DNA of 41,283 bases from an uncultured Lachnospiraceae bacterium (lineage in GTDB: Bacteria; Bacillota; Clostridia; Lachnospirales; Lachnospiraceae), in NCBI GenBank assembly GCA_949502235.1, contig CATBDC010000038.1:1-41283 (forward strand), in the 5' to 3' direction. Made by a program: the position numbers and the translations under genes. Every line of letters starts with the position of its first letter. Position 1 is the stretch's first letter. The notes beneath the pieces were generated by a model. It made no database searches, was not told where the DNA came from, and saw only the letters and a program-made list of their open reading frames with translations. Of this stretch, positions 32,287 to 41,222 are shown in pieces.

Positions 32287-32372
32287 GGGGACGGGGTAAA
32301 ATGAAAAAGTGCCTGTCCCCAGAAACAAATAAGTTTCCAGGGACAGGCACTTTTTCATTTTACCCCGTCCCC
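32287..32372. repeat. REP/MITE-like palindrome, copy C (33-bp perfect arms)
   Basis: Arms 32287-32319 and 32340-32372 are exact reverse complements; the loop holds a further GAAAC/GTTTC stem. The outer part (GGGGACGGGGTAAAATGA) repeats copies A and B; the inner part carries GTGCCTGTCCC, like RAYT-linked REP sequences I know from other Firmicutes. It lies between the ncRNA terminator and the stop of the YcxB-like gene. Confidence 0.75.
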
Positions 32373-32379
32373 GACCTGG

Positions 32380-32919
32380 CTATTTGTCGAAGGGCGGAGC
32401 AATAGGACCATACGGCGTCTCCGGATGCTTATCAAGCATCCATTTTTTGAAGCTTTCAGCGTCACCCTCTGTAAAGCATGCCTTGTCAATCATAACACCT
32501 TCATTTCCCTCATTTGCTGAAAGTTTAAAATAGGATTTTGCTTCTTCGAATTTTTTGATCTCCGACCACTCAACCTTATTATTGATCTTTCCGTTAATGT
32601 AAAGGGAAATGTTTTTTTCTCCGACAATAACCTTACATGACCAGTCCTTTCCGTTAAAATATCGCTGCCGTGTAACCCGGAAGGTCTTGTCAGCATGCAT
32701 CCAGTTGAAAAGAATTCCTCTGTACACTGCTACAAATGTAAGGAAGGCACCCACTGTTTGCCATCTTGCGGGAGCATCAACCTTATCAAAATAAATCCAG
32801 CCAAATACTCCGGCAATAAAAATGACGCTGTATACATAAAAAATAGGTAACTTCCAAAACTTGGGAGTTGCCCACTTATCATAACGTCTTCGGTCCATTA
32901 CATATTCGTTTACAAACAT
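32380..32919 (-). CDS. YcxB-like C-terminal domain membrane protein
   Basis: 179-aa protein. Two membrane segments lie at about residues 22-42 (FYVYSVIFIAGVFGWIYF) and 52-66 (VGAFLTFVAVYRGILF). The cytoplasmic C-terminal part looks like a YcxB-type domain (KVIVGEKNISLYINGK, VEWSEIKKFEEAKSYFKL, FKKWMLDKHPET). Function of the family is unknown. ATG 32919 follows GGAGAAACTATT; an ORF start at 32967 has no RBS. It is a single gene between repeat copy C and a long hairpin, and has no evident link to the prd genes. Confidence 0.65.
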   Translation of the reverse strand: MFVNEYVMDRRRYDKWATPKFWKLPIFYVYSVIFIAGVFGWIYFDKVDAPARWQTVGAFLTFVAVYRGILFNWMHADKTFRVTRQRYFNGKDWSCKVIVGEKNISLYINGKINNKVEWSEIKKFEEAKSYFKLSANEGNEGVMIDKACFTEGDAESFKKWMLDKHPETPYGPIAPPFDK

Positions 32920-32972
32920 AATAGTTTCTCCGTTTTTTCTGATTTTGCGAAAACATGAAAAGTGCATCCTGA

Positions 32973-33018
32973 AAATTATATAAATGGCTATCCCTTCGGA
33001 CAGCCATTTATATAATTT
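32973..33018. terminator. Terminator of the permease gene
   Basis: A 17-bp perfect stem (32973-32989/33002-33018) extends inward through one mismatch to TCC-cttc-GGA. It is 38 nt after the permease stop on the minus strand and ends in A/T-rich sequence. Confidence 0.7.
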
Positions 33019-33055
33019 GAATATTAAATATCAAATATTAAAATCTAAAAACCTA

Positions 33056-33946
33056 TTAAGCTAATCCAGCCTTCTTGTCTTTGTTAGCAGCGCTGATCAG
33101 GGTATATGAGGTCCATAACAGAACTACACAAACAAGATTGATAAGCCAGAACATCGGAAGGCTTGTAACCAGCTTCCATGCAATAAATACACCGATACAT
33201 CCGCCGAGTGCATTGCCGATTGTATGAGCTACGTCATATCTGTGTGTCTTAATGAACTCGATAGAGCATGCAGGCATCAGAACCGCACAGGATCCCATGA
33301 ATACAGGGAAACATGCTCCGGCATCAACGCCGAGCAGAAGACAAGTAGCCATACATGGTGCATACAGACCAAAGCCGATATCCATAAGAGCGCCCCATAA
33401 GATATTAAGGACAGCAGCTACAATAAGCTTCCAGCCGCTTAATCCAATGGCAGTTCCTACAGTTCCGAAAGGTCCGATACCGGTATTCTTGCAGAGCATG
33501 ATAGCTGCGAGAGGAATCATAACAAAACCAAGAGCGTACCGGATCTTGTTCCGCGGCCATTTTGTTACGATAGTTGCAAACCCGAAAGAACCTATAGCAG
33601 CACATATGTACATAATCCAAAGGAACATCGGATCACAGTCTACGGAAGCCGTAAAGATAAATGCCTCAAAGATAACCGGGAAGGTGTCTCCGACATTCAG
33701 AGTACCAGGAATGTCGATGTCGTCCATCTGGTTGAACAATTTGTACATGAATGTGGATGGAGCATAGGAGCCGCAGCCTAATGTGTCAAGGAAGTTGGCA
33801 ATAATACCTACCGTAAAGCCGGCTGCCCACTGCTTGCCAGTTGCTTTTTTAAGTTCATCCATACGATTCTTTGCGATATCGACAATAAGTCCGATACCAG
33901 TTCCTGCTACCAGGACACCAAATAAAACCTGAAGTGCTAATAACAT
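33056..33946 (-). CDS. TauE/SafE-like (TSUP) membrane permease
   Basis: 296-aa polytopic membrane protein with about 8 hydrophobic segments, the first at residues 2-22 (LLALQVLFGVLVAGTGIGL). The layout of two similar halves, the loop FLDTLGCGSYAPSTFM near residue 52 and its second-half counterpart MDIGFGLYAPCMATCLLLG near 190 agree with TSUP exporters. Members move sulfite, sulfoacetate and other small anions; substrate here is unknown. ATG 33946 follows GGAGGGAAAAAAC. It is divergent from the S10 operon with its own promoter and terminator. A link to the prd operon or the sulfite reductase is possible but not shown. Confidence 0.75.
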   Translation of the reverse strand: MLLALQVLFGVLVAGTGIGLIVDIAKNRMDELKKATGKQWAAGFTVGIIANFLDTLGCGSYAPSTFMYKLFNQMDDIDIPGTLNVGDTFPVIFEAFIFTASVDCDPMFLWIMYICAAIGSFGFATIVTKWPRNKIRYALGFVMIPLAAIMLCKNTGIGPFGTVGTAIGLSGWKLIVAAVLNILWGALMDIGFGLYAPCMATCLLLGVDAGACFPVFMGSCAVLMPACSIEFIKTHRYDVAHTIGNALGGCIGVFIAWKLVTSLPMFWLINLVCVVLLWTSYTLISAANKDKKAGLA

Positions 33947-34033
33947 GTTTTTTCCCTCCAATTTCTAGATGTATATGATTACTATAACTCTCTTCAGAGA
34001 CGATACCCCGATTTACCATCCCTGATATAATTA

Positions 34034-34062
34034 AATCTATCATTATAAAGGAGAAAAGTCAA
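34034..34062 (-). promoter_or_regulatory. Candidate promoter of the permease gene
   Basis: Minus strand TTGACT (34057-34062), 17-nt spacer, TAGATT (34034-34039). The predicted leader is about 80 nt. A better TATAAT lies inside the spacer but only 9 nt from the -35. Confidence 0.5.
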
Positions 34063-34213
34063 TGATTTCTTGCATAAAAATGGATGATTTGATTAATTTT
34101 TTTGAGTAAATATTTGGAAATATAGTGCACTTTTAATAAAAGATCTGTGAAATCGCCCAAAATTCAAGGGTTGTGGAGTGGACAAGGATGCGGACAAGAT
34201 ACGTGGTAAAATA

Positions 34214-34283
34214 AATATTGTATCCGAAAAAATACAATATTTCTAAGAAAAGGCTTGAAATATTTACCTGCATCCGATATACT
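34214..34283 (+). promoter_or_regulatory. S10 operon promoter with upstream dyad
   Basis: TTGAAA (34255-34260), 17-nt spacer, TATACT (34278-34283). About 14 nt upstream of the -35 is a perfect dyad AATATTGTAT-ccgaaaaa-ATACAATATT (34214-34223/34232-34241), in A/T-rich DNA, which may be an operator or an UP-like element. Confidence 0.7.
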
Positions 34284-34289
34284 AAAAAA

Positions 34290-34528
34290 GCTGTGACATT
34301 GATAGCTGTGAAGCGTGAGGTTGCTGCTTTATTATAGTAGGTTTTCCGTGGAGCGAATGTCAAGTTAGGAAACTGGCGACAAGTCACTGTACGTATCACA
34401 ACTGATTACCATCTGCGCTGGCAGAGGTATGAAACAACGTGTGAGGTTCTCACGACACACACGGGAGAGTGTACAGTCACCGCTTGTCGTACTGAGTTGA
34501 AAAGTACGAAAAGGAGGCGACTTTTTTT
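34290..34528 (+). promoter_or_regulatory. Long S10 operon leader
   Basis: About 240 nt of untranslated leader from the predicted start to rpsJ. It contains hairpin GTGAG-gtt-CTCAC (near 34440-34453) and a stem CGTACT/AGTACG just before the AAAAGGAGG RBS. No ORF is evident in it. Autoregulation by a ribosomal protein is possible but no known motif is recognised. Confidence 0.45.
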
Positions 34529-34846
34529 ATGGCAAGTCAAGTAATGAGAATCACTTTGAAGGCGTATGACCATCAGTTAGTAGATGCATCCGCTAAGAAA
34601 ATCATCGAAACTGTAAAGAAGAATGGATCACAGGTGAGCGGTCCTGTACCACTTCCTACAAAGAAGGAAGTAGTTACTATCTTAAGAGCTGTTCACAAGT
34701 ACAAGGATTCCAGGGAACAGTTCGAGCAGAGGACTCATAAGAGACTTATCGATATCATCACACCGACCCAGAAGACGGTTGACGCGCTGTCAAGACTGGA
34801 AATGCCAGCCGGTGTATACATTGATATCAAGATGAAAAACAAGTAA
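34529..34846 (+). CDS. rpsJ: 30S ribosomal protein S10
   Basis: 105 aa, close to the usual 102-103, first gene of the S10 operon. Conserved [15 protein letters not shown] at residues 11-25, [16 protein letters not shown] near 38 and the C-terminal [11 protein letters not shown] are diagnostic. S10 also serves as NusE in antitermination. AAAAGGAGGCGAC lies upstream of ATG 34529. The next gene is rplC after 70 nt, as in other Firmicutes. Confidence 0.97.
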   Translation: MASQVMRITLKAYDHQLVDASAKKIIETVKKNGSQVSGPVPLPTKKEVVTILRAVHKYKDSREQFEQRTHKRLIDIITPTQKTVDALSRLEMPAGVYIDIKMKNK

Positions 34847-34916
34847 GCAGGATCCTAATATTTAGGATGAACGTGTAAGATACGCGTTCCGCTGTAAATC
34901 ACAGGAGGTAATTATA

Positions 34917-35591
34917 ATGAAGAAAGCTATTTTAGCTACAAAGGTCGGAATGACTCAGATCTTCAGCGAAGACGGCACACTGACGCCGGTAACGGTTCTT
35001 CAGGCAGGTCCTTGTGTTGTAACACAGATTAAGACTGTAGAGAACGATGGCTATAGTGCAGTGCAGGTCGGCTTTGTTGACAAGAAGGACAAGACAGTGA
35101 ATAAGGACAAGAGCGGAAGAAAGGAAATCCTTCACCGCCACGGCCTTACAAAAGCAGAGCAGGGACATTTTGCAAAGGCCGGCGTATCCGGAAAAAGGTT
35201 TGTAAGAGAGTTCAAGCTTGAAGGTGAGTATGAGCTTGCACAGGAGATTAAGGTTGATATCTTTGAGGCGGGAGACAAGGTAGACGCTACCGCGATTTCA
35301 AAGGGTAAAGGCTTCCAGGGTGCAATTAAGAGACATAATCAGCACAGAGGACCTATGACACATGGTTCCAAGTTCCACCGTCATGCAGGTTCCAACGGCG
35401 CGGCTTCTGATCCCAGCAAGGTATTCAAGGGAAAGAAGATGCCGGGACAGATGGGAAATAAGAAGATTACAATTCAGAATCTTGAAGTTGTGCGTGTAGA
35501 TGCAGAGAATAATCTTCTTCTTGTAAAAGGCTCCGTACCGGGACCGAAGAAATCTTTAGTAACTATTAAAGAAGCAGTAAAAGCTAACTAG
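34917..35591 (+). CDS. rplC: 50S ribosomal protein L3
   Basis: 224 aa, slightly longer than the common 205-212 because of the C-terminal end. [16 protein letters not shown] and the loop [20 protein letters not shown], which reaches the peptidyl transferase centre, identify it. L3 is an early assembly protein at the 23S 3' end. ACAGGAGGTAATTATA precedes ATG 34917. Confidence 0.97.
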   Translation: MKKAILATKVGMTQIFSEDGTLTPVTVLQAGPCVVTQIKTVENDGYSAVQVGFVDKKDKTVNKDKSGRKEILHRHGLTKAEQGHFAKAGVSGKRFVREFKLEGEYELAQEIKVDIFEAGDKVDATAISKGKGFQGAIKRHNQHRGPMTHGSKFHRHAGSNGAASDPSKVFKGKKMPGQMGNKKITIQNLEVVRVDAENNLLLVKGSVPGPKKSLVTIKEAVKAN

Positions 35592-35622
35592 GTTTTTTAA
35601 AGAGGAAGGAGGAAGACTTAAG

Positions 35623-36243
35623 ATGGCAAACGTATCTGTTTATAATATCGAAGGCAAGGAAGTTGAGACAATCGATTTAAATGATGCGGTATTTGGTGTT
35701 GAAGTGAATGAGCATCTTGTACACATGGCGGTTGTGAATCAGCTTGCAAATAAACGTCAGGGAACACAGAAAGCAAAGACACGTTCTGAAGTTTCCGGCG
35801 GCGGAAGAAAACCGTGGAGACAAAAAGGAACAGGCCATGCAAGACAGGGTTCCACAAGAGCTCCCCAGTGGACAGGCGGCGGCGTGGTATTTGCCCCGGT
35901 TCCGAGAGATTATTCATTTAAGATGAACAGGAAGGAAAAGAGGGCTGCACTTCTGTCAGCGCTTACTTCCAGAGTAGAGGAAAAGAAATTTATTGTTGTT
36001 GACGAGCTTGCATTTGAAGCGCCGAAGACAAAGGATTTCGCAAAGGTGTTAAAGAACCTGGATGTATCAAAGGCATTGGTTGTATTAGAGGATGATAATG
36101 TAAATGCAGAGCTTTCCGCAAAGAACATTTCGGATGTTAAGACAGCAAAGACAAATACAATTAATGTGTACGACATCTTAAAATACAATACAGTAATTGC
36201 TACAAAGGCTGCTGTACGTAATATCGAGGAGGTGTACGCATAA
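35623..36243 (+). CDS. rplD: 50S ribosomal protein L4
   Basis: 206 aa, normal length. The extended tunnel loop is seen (RQGTQKAKTRSEVSGGGRKP, WRQKGTGHARQGSTRAP). L4 lines the exit tunnel; in E. coli it also represses its own operon, which has not been shown in Firmicutes. The TAA overlaps the rplW ATG by one base (TAATG at 36241-36245), so translation is coupled. Confidence 0.97.
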   Translation: MANVSVYNIEGKEVETIDLNDAVFGVEVNEHLVHMAVVNQLANKRQGTQKAKTRSEVSGGGRKPWRQKGTGHARQGSTRAPQWTGGGVVFAPVPRDYSFKMNRKEKRAALLSALTSRVEEKKFIVVDELAFEAPKTKDFAKVLKNLDVSKALVVLEDDNVNAELSAKNISDVKTAKTNTINVYDILKYNTVIATKAAVRNIEEVYA

Positions 36244-36548
36244 TGGCTGATATTAAATATTATGATGTGATCCTTAAACCAGTTGTGACAGAGAAGACAA
36301 TGGAGCTTATGGGAGACAAGAAGTATACATTCTTGGTACACCCGGAAGCGACAAAGTCTCAGGTAAAAGAAGCGGTTGAGAAGATGTTTGACGGCACAAA
36401 GGTAAAGAATGTCAACACCATGAATCTTGACGGCAAGAAGAAAAGAGTACGGGGAACCTTTAAGTTCGGACGTACCGCTAAGACGAAAAAGGCAGTTGTA
36501 CAGCTTACCGCTGACAGCAAGGAGATTGAGATCTTCGAGGGACTTTAA
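36243..36548 (+). CDS. rplW: 50S ribosomal protein L23
   Basis: 101 aa, normal length. YYDVILKPVVTEKTMELM at the N-terminus and the VRGTFKFGRTAKTKKAVVQL end match the family. L23 sits at the tunnel exit and docks trigger factor and SRP. Its ATG overlaps the rplD stop by one base; the RBS GAGGAGGTG is inside rplD. Confidence 0.96.
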   Translation: MADIKYYDVILKPVVTEKTMELMGDKKYTFLVHPEATKSQVKEAVEKMFDGTKVKNVNTMNLDGKKKRVRGTFKFGRTAKTKKAVVQLTADSKEIEIFEGL

Positions 36549-36610
36549 GATGTCCCGCAGCATACGGAAAGCAACCGTGATAATAAACAGTATTGAAAGG
36601 AGAAGTAATC

Positions 36611-37453
36611 ATGGGAATTAAAACTTACCGCCCATATACGCCTTCCAGGAGACAGATGACCGGCTCTGATTTCGCTGAAATCACAAAGACTACTCCGGAA
36701 AAATCTCTGTTAGCTCCTAAGAGCAGACAGGCAGGACGTAACAATCAAGGTAAAATTACAGTTAGACACCGCGGAGGCGGAGCTAAGAAAAAATATAGAA
36801 TTGTAGACTTTAAGAGAAGAAAAGACGGTATTCAGGCTACCGTAATCGGCATTGAATATGATCCGAACAGGTCAGCGAATATCGCGCTTATCTGTTATGA
36901 GGATGGCGAGAAGGCATACATCCTTGCGCCAGAAGGATTAAAGGACGGCATGAAGGTTATGAACGGACCAGAGGCCGAGGTGAGGGTAGGAAACTGTCTC
37001 CCTCTTTCAGAGATTCCGGTAGGTACACAGATTCACAATATTGAGCTTCATCCCGGAAAAGGCGGACAGATGGTTCGTTCAGCCGGAAACAGCGCACAGC
37101 TTATGGCTAAGGAAGGGAAATATGCGACTCTTAGGCTTCCGTCAGGCGAGATGAGAATGGTTCCCATTGTCTGCAGGGCATCTGTAGGTGTTGTTGGAAA
37201 TGGTGACCATAATCTGATTAACCTTGGAAAAGCAGGACGTAAACGCCATATGGGTATCAGGCCTACGGTCCGCGGTTCTGTTATGAACCCCAACGACCAT
37301 CCTCACGGCGGCGGCGAGGGCAAGACCGGAATCGGACGTCCGGGTCCTTGTACACCTTGGGGCAAACCGGCACTTGGCCTTAAGACCAGGAAGAAAAATA
37401 AGTCTTCTAACAAGATGATTGTAAGAAGACGTGATGGCAGAGCGATTAAATAG
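36611..37453 (+). CDS. rplB: 50S ribosomal protein L2
   Basis: 280 aa, normal length. Starts [17 protein letters not shown] and has the C-terminal [14 protein letters not shown] segment with the region of the essential histidine (NPNDHPHGG). L2 is needed for subunit joining and peptidyl transfer. ATG 36611 follows GAAAGGAGAAGTAATC; an upstream in-frame start at 36593 lies before the RBS and is rejected. Confidence 0.97.
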   Translation: MGIKTYRPYTPSRRQMTGSDFAEITKTTPEKSLLAPKSRQAGRNNQGKITVRHRGGGAKKKYRIVDFKRRKDGIQATVIGIEYDPNRSANIALICYEDGEKAYILAPEGLKDGMKVMNGPEAEVRVGNCLPLSEIPVGTQIHNIELHPGKGGQMVRSAGNSAQLMAKEGKYATLRLPSGEMRMVPIVCRASVGVVGNGDHNLINLGKAGRKRHMGIRPTVRGSVMNPNDHPHGGGEGKTGIGRPGPCTPWGKPALGLKTRKKNKSSNKMIVRRRDGRAIK

Positions 37454-37477
37454 TTTTCAAGGAGGAGGTTAATTTAA

Positions 37478-37759
37478 ATGGCACGTTCAATTAAAAAAGG
37501 ACCATTCGCAGATGCAAGCCTGCTTAAAAAGATTGATGCTATGAACGCTTCCGGTGACAAGTCCGTGATTAAGACCTGGTCCCGCCGTTCTACAATCTTC
37601 CCGAGCATGGTTGGACATACAATTGCCGTTCATGACGGAAGAAAGCATGTACCTGTATATGTAACAGAGGATATGGTTGGACACAAGCTCGGTGAGTTCG
37701 TTGCTACCAGAACCTACAGGGGACATGGAAAAGATGAAAAGAAATCAAGAGTTAGATAA
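37478..37759 (+). CDS. rpsS: 30S ribosomal protein S19
   Basis: 93 aa, standard length. [38 protein letters not shown] and [12 protein letters not shown] are textbook S19. It binds the 30S head with S13. AAGGAGGAGG lies upstream of ATG 37478. Confidence 0.97.
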   Translation: MARSIKKGPFADASLLKKIDAMNASGDKSVIKTWSRRSTIFPSMVGHTIAVHDGRKHVPVYVTEDMVGHKLGEFVATRTYRGHGKDEKKSRVR

Positions 37760-37785
37760 TTACATTGTGAAAGGAGGGTTCATCC

Positions 37786-38172
37786 GTGGCTAAAGGACAC
37801 AGATCCCAGATTAAGAGAGAAAGAAATGCTAACAAAGATACGAGACCTTCTGCTAAGTTATCTTACGCAAGAGTTTCTGTTCAGAAAGCATGCTTCGTAT
37901 TAGATGCCATCAGAGGTAAGGATGTAACTACAGCACTTGGTATATTGACCTACAATCCAAGATATGCTTCTGGTTTAATAAAGAAATTATTGGAGTCAGC
38001 AATTGCAAATGCAGAGAACAACAACGGTATGAATGCTGAAAATCTTTATATTGCAGAGGCTTATGCAAACAAAGGACCAACAATGAAGAGAATCAGACCG
38101 AGGGCACAGGGCAGGGCTTACAGAATTGAAAAGAGAATGAGCCATATTACACTTGTGCTTGATGAGAGATAA
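37786..38172 (+). CDS. rplV: 50S ribosomal protein L22
   Basis: 128 aa, standard. Features are [19 protein letters not shown], the beta-hairpin reaching the tunnel and the [18 protein letters not shown] end (macrolide-sensitive loop region). Start codon is GTG 37786 after AAAGGAGGGTTCATCC. It follows rpsS and precedes rpsC in the normal order. Confidence 0.96.
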   Translation: MAKGHRSQIKRERNANKDTRPSAKLSYARVSVQKACFVLDAIRGKDVTTALGILTYNPRYASGLIKKLLESAIANAENNNGMNAENLYIAEAYANKGPTMKRIRPRAQGRAYRIEKRMSHITLVLDER

Positions 38173-38186
38173 GAAGGAGGGCAATC

Positions 38187-38840
38187 ATGGGACAGAAAGT
38201 TAATCCTCATGGCTTGAGAGTCGGAATTATCAAAGACTGGGACTCTAAATGGTATGCAGAAAAAGAGTTTGCAGACTACTTAGTAGAAGACCATGAAATC
38301 AGAACGTATCTTAAGAAAAGATTATACAGCGCCGGTGTTTCCAAGATGGAGATCGAAAGAGCATCCGACCGCATAAAGATTACGATTTATACAGCAAAGC
38401 CCGGCGTTGTAATCGGTAAGGGCGGAGCAGAGATTGAGAAGGTAAAGGCTGAGCTTAAGCAGTTTACCGACAAGAAGTTAGTTGTTGACATTAAAGAAAT
38501 CAAGAGACCGGATAAGGATGCACAGTTAGTAGCAGAAAATATCGCATTGCAGCTCGAAAACCGTATCTCTTTCAGACGTGCAATGAAGTCCTGCATGTCC
38601 AGAACGATGAAATCAGGAGCGCTTGGCGTTAAGACTTCCGTATCAGGACGTCTTGGCGGAGCTGATATGGCCCGTACAGAGTTCTACAGCGAGGGAACAA
38701 TTCCGCTTCAGACATTAAGGGCGGATATCGACTACGGATTCGCAGAGGCAGACACAACTTACGGAAAAGTTGGTGTTAAGGTATGGATCTATAAGGGCGA
38801 AGTTCTTCCGGAAAAAGCATCAAAGGAAGGAGAGAGATAA
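38187..38840 (+). CDS. rpsC: 30S ribosomal protein S3
   Basis: 217 aa, standard. [20 protein letters not shown] start, KH domain with [17 protein letters not shown] near residue 72, and the C-terminal [18 protein letters not shown] domain. S3 lies at the mRNA entry. AGAAGGAGGGCAATC precedes ATG 38187. Confidence 0.97.
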   Translation: MGQKVNPHGLRVGIIKDWDSKWYAEKEFADYLVEDHEIRTYLKKRLYSAGVSKMEIERASDRIKITIYTAKPGVVIGKGGAEIEKVKAELKQFTDKKLVVDIKEIKRPDKDAQLVAENIALQLENRISFRRAMKSCMSRTMKSGALGVKTSVSGRLGGADMARTEFYSEGTIPLQTLRADIDYGFAEADTTYGKVGVKVWIYKGEVLPEKASKEGER

Positions 38841-38843
38841 ATC

Positions 38844-39281
38844 ATGTTAATGCCAAAAAGAGTAAAACGTCGTAAACAATTCCGTGGTTCCATGAAGGGA
38901 AAAGCACTTCGCGGGAATCAGATTACAAACGGTGAATATGGTATTATTGCAACAGAACCATGCTGGATCAAATCCAATCAGATTGAGGCTGCACGTATTG
39001 CTATGACCCGTTATATCAAGCGTGGCGGTAAGGTATGGATCAAAATATTCCCGGATAAACCTGTAACTACGAAACCAGCTGAAACACGTATGGGTTCTGG
39101 AAAAGGAACCTTAGAATACTGGGTGGCAGTTGTAAAGCCAGGCCGCGTAATGTTTGAAATCGCGGGTGTATCAGAGGAAGTTGCAAGAGAGGCACTCCGT
39201 CTGGCAACACATAAGCTTCCTTGTAAATGTAAAGTAGTTTCTCGCGCAGACTTAGAAGGCGGTGATAACAGTGAAAATTAA
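38844..39281 (+). CDS. rplP: 50S ribosomal protein L16
   Basis: 145 aa, standard. [19 protein letters not shown] near the N-terminus and [20 protein letters not shown] near residue 80 identify it. The start is ATG 38844 (AAGGAGAGATAAATC upstream), with a second ATG two codons on. Its end overlaps the rpmC start by 11 nt. Confidence 0.96.
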   Translation: MLMPKRVKRRKQFRGSMKGKALRGNQITNGEYGIIATEPCWIKSNQIEAARIAMTRYIKRGGKVWIKIFPDKPVTTKPAETRMGSGKGTLEYWVAVVKPGRVMFEIAGVSEEVAREALRLATHKLPCKCKVVSRADLEGGDNSEN

Positions 39282-39474
39282 TGCATTTGTAGAAGATTTA
39301 AAAACAAAATCAGCTGCAGAGCTGAATGAAGAATTAGTAGCTGCTAAAAAGGAACTCTTTAACTTGAGATTCCAGAACGCAACGAATCAGTTAGATAATA
39401 CAAGCAGAATCAAAGAAGTGAGAAGAAATATTGCCAGAATCCAGACAGTAATTACTGAGAAGGGAAGGGAGTAA
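39271..39474 (+). CDS. rpmC: 50S ribosomal protein L29
   Basis: 67 aa, standard. Start is GTG 39271 ([20 protein letters not shown]), with AAGGCGGTGA about 5 nt upstream; the in-frame GTG at 39262 is part of that RBS. It overlaps the end of rplP by 11 nt. [20 protein letters not shown] is the family core. Confidence 0.95.
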   Translation: MKINAFVEDLKTKSAAELNEELVAAKKELFNLRFQNATNQLDNTSRIKEVRRNIARIQTVITEKGRE

Positions 39475-39478
39475 CGCT

Positions 39479-39733
39479 ATGGAAAGAAATCTTAGAAAAA
39501 CCCGTGTCGGCAAGGTTGTCAGCAATAAAATGGATAAGACCATAGTGGTTGCTGTTGAAGATCATGTAAAACACCCGCTTTACAAGAAGATTGTAAAGAG
39601 AACCTATAAATTAAAGGCACATGATGAGGCTAATGAGTGCAACATTGGTGACAAGGTAAGAGTTATGGAGACAAGGCCGTTATCTAAGGATAAGAGATGG
39701 AGACTTGTCGAGGTTATGGAAAAAGTGAAATAG
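39479..39733 (+). CDS. rpsQ: 30S ribosomal protein S17
   Basis: 84 aa, standard. [20 protein letters not shown] start and the OB-fold core [20 protein letters not shown] are typical. It starts 4 nt after rpmC with AAGGGAAGGGAG as RBS. Confidence 0.96.
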   Translation: MERNLRKTRVGKVVSNKMDKTIVVAVEDHVKHPLYKKIVKRTYKLKAHDEANECNIGDKVRVMETRPLSKDKRWRLVEVMEKVK

Positions 39734-39752
39734 TATAAGGAGGGAAACCTGC

Positions 39753-40121
39753 ATGATACAGCAAGAAAGCAGACTGAAAGTGGCAGATAACACAGGTGCG
39801 AAAGAGTTACTGTGTATCCGTGTACTTGGCGGCTCAACAAGAAGGTACGCAAGTATCGGTGACATCATTGTTGCGACTGTTAAAGATGCAACACCAGGCG
39901 GCGTTGTTAAAAAAGGCGATGTAGTGAAGGCTGTAGTTGTCCGTACTGTAAAGAGTACACGCCGTAAAGACGGTTCTTATATCCGTTTTGATGAAAATGC
40001 AGCTGTTATTATAAAAGACGATAAGACACCAAGAGGAACCCGTATCTTCGGGCCTGTAGCAAGAGAGCTCCGTGACAAGCAGTTCATGAGAATTGTGTCC
40101 CTGGCTCCGGAAGTGTTATAA
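39753..40121 (+). CDS. rplN: 50S ribosomal protein L14
   Basis: 122 aa, exactly the family length. [20 protein letters not shown] start and [20 protein letters not shown] end are diagnostic. It sits at the subunit interface. AAGGAGGGAAACCTGC precedes ATG 39753. Confidence 0.97.
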   Translation: MIQQESRLKVADNTGAKELLCIRVLGGSTRRYASIGDIIVATVKDATPGGVVKKGDVVKAVVVRTVKSTRRKDGSYIRFDENAAVIIKDDKTPRGTRIFGPVARELRDKQFMRIVSLAPEVL

Positions 40122-40135
40122 GGAGGTGCGTGAAG

Positions 40136-40447
40136 ATGTCAATGGAAAAAATCAGAAAAGGCGATACTGTTAAGGTGATTGCCGGCGCAGGAAAGGACAG
40201 AGAAGGAAAGGTCCTGGCTGTAGATAAAAAGGCGGGCAGAGTTACTGTTGAAGGCGTGAATATGCGCACAAAGCATACGAAGCCGAGCGCTGCCAACCAG
40301 AATGGCGGAATCGTTCATCAGGAAGGGCCTATTGATGCCTCTAACGTAATGTATATGCACAAGGGTAAACCGACAAGGGTAGGCTTCAAGATGGATGGAG
40401 ACAAGAAAGTACGTTACGCAAAATCAACAGGCGAAGTTATTGATTAA
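40136..40447 (+). CDS. rplX: 50S ribosomal protein L24
   Basis: 103 aa, standard. [20 protein letters not shown] (KOW motif) followed by [21 protein letters not shown] 40136 has AAGGAGGTG about 6 nt upstream; another ATG two codons later is less well spaced. It begins 14 nt after rplN. Confidence 0.96.
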   Translation: MSMEKIRKGDTVKVIAGAGKDREGKVLAVDKKAGRVTVEGVNMRTKHTKPSAANQNGGIVHQEGPIDASNVMYMHKGKPTRVGFKMDGDKKVRYAKSTGEVID

Positions 40448-40472
40448 TCGTAAAGGAAGGAGGTTCAAGGCT

Positions 40473-41012
40473 TTGAGTAGACTGAAAGAACAGTACCAGA
40501 ACGAAATCGTGGACGCTATGACGAAGAAGTTCGGTTATAAAAATATCATGGAAGTGCCGAAGCTCGACAAGATTGTTATTAACATGGGTGTCGGCGAAGC
40601 AAAAGATAATGCAAAGCTTTTAGATTCAGCAATTGCTGATTTAGAGAAGATTACAGGACAAAAGGCTGTAGTCTGCAAGGCAAAGAAGTCCGTTGCTAAC
40701 TTCAAGTTAAGAGAAGGTATGTCAATCGGATGTAAGGTTACTTTAAGAGGCGAGAAGATGTATGAATTTGCTGACCGTCTGATTAATCTTGCACTGCCCC
40801 GTGTACGTGACTTCAGAGGAGTTAACCCAAACGCGTTTGACGGAAGAGGAAACTATGCTCTTGGCATCAAGGAGCAGCTCATCTTCCCGGAGATCGAGTA
40901 CGATAAGGTTGACAAGGTAAGAGGTATGGACGTTATTTTTGTTACAACAGCAAAGACAGACGAAGAGGCTCGTGAGCTGCTTAAGCAGTTCAACATGCCG
41001 TTTACAAAATAA
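40473..41012 (+). CDS. rplE: 50S ribosomal protein L5
   Basis: 179 aa, exactly the family length if TTG 40473 is used ([20 protein letters not shown]). AAGGAGGT is 8 nt before it; the ORF stays open back into rplX but has no other start. [20 protein letters not shown] and [20 protein letters not shown] are family marks. L5 binds 5S rRNA. Confidence 0.96.
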   Translation: MSRLKEQYQNEIVDAMTKKFGYKNIMEVPKLDKIVINMGVGEAKDNAKLLDSAIADLEKITGQKAVVCKAKKSVANFKLREGMSIGCKVTLRGEKMYEFADRLINLALPRVRDFRGVNPNAFDGRGNYALGIKEQLIFPEIEYDKVDKVRGMDVIFVTTAKTDEEARELLKQFNMPFTK

Positions 41013-41023
41013 GGAGGTAAATT

Positions 41024-41209
41024 ATGGCTAAGACAGCAATGAAAGTAAAACAGCAGCGCAAGCAGAAATTCTCCACAAGAGAATACAGCCGCTGCAGAAT
41101 TTGCGGACGTCCGCACGCATATTTGAGAAAATATGGAATCTGCCGTGTTTGCTTCCGTGAACTGGCATATAAAGGACAGATCCCAGGCGTTAAGAAAGCA
41201 AGTTGGTAA
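41024..41209 (+). CDS. rpsZ: 30S ribosomal protein S14 type Z
   Basis: 61 aa, the short zinc-binding form of S14 seen in Firmicutes. The zinc ribbon is [10 protein letters not shown] and [10 protein letters not shown] (two CxxC pairs). GVKKASW is the typical end. AAGGAGGTAAATT precedes ATG 41024. Confidence 0.97.
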   Translation: MAKTAMKVKQQRKQKFSTREYSRCRICGRPHAYLRKYGICRVCFRELAYKGQIPGVKKASW

Positions 41210-41222
41210 GGAGGAAAAACAA

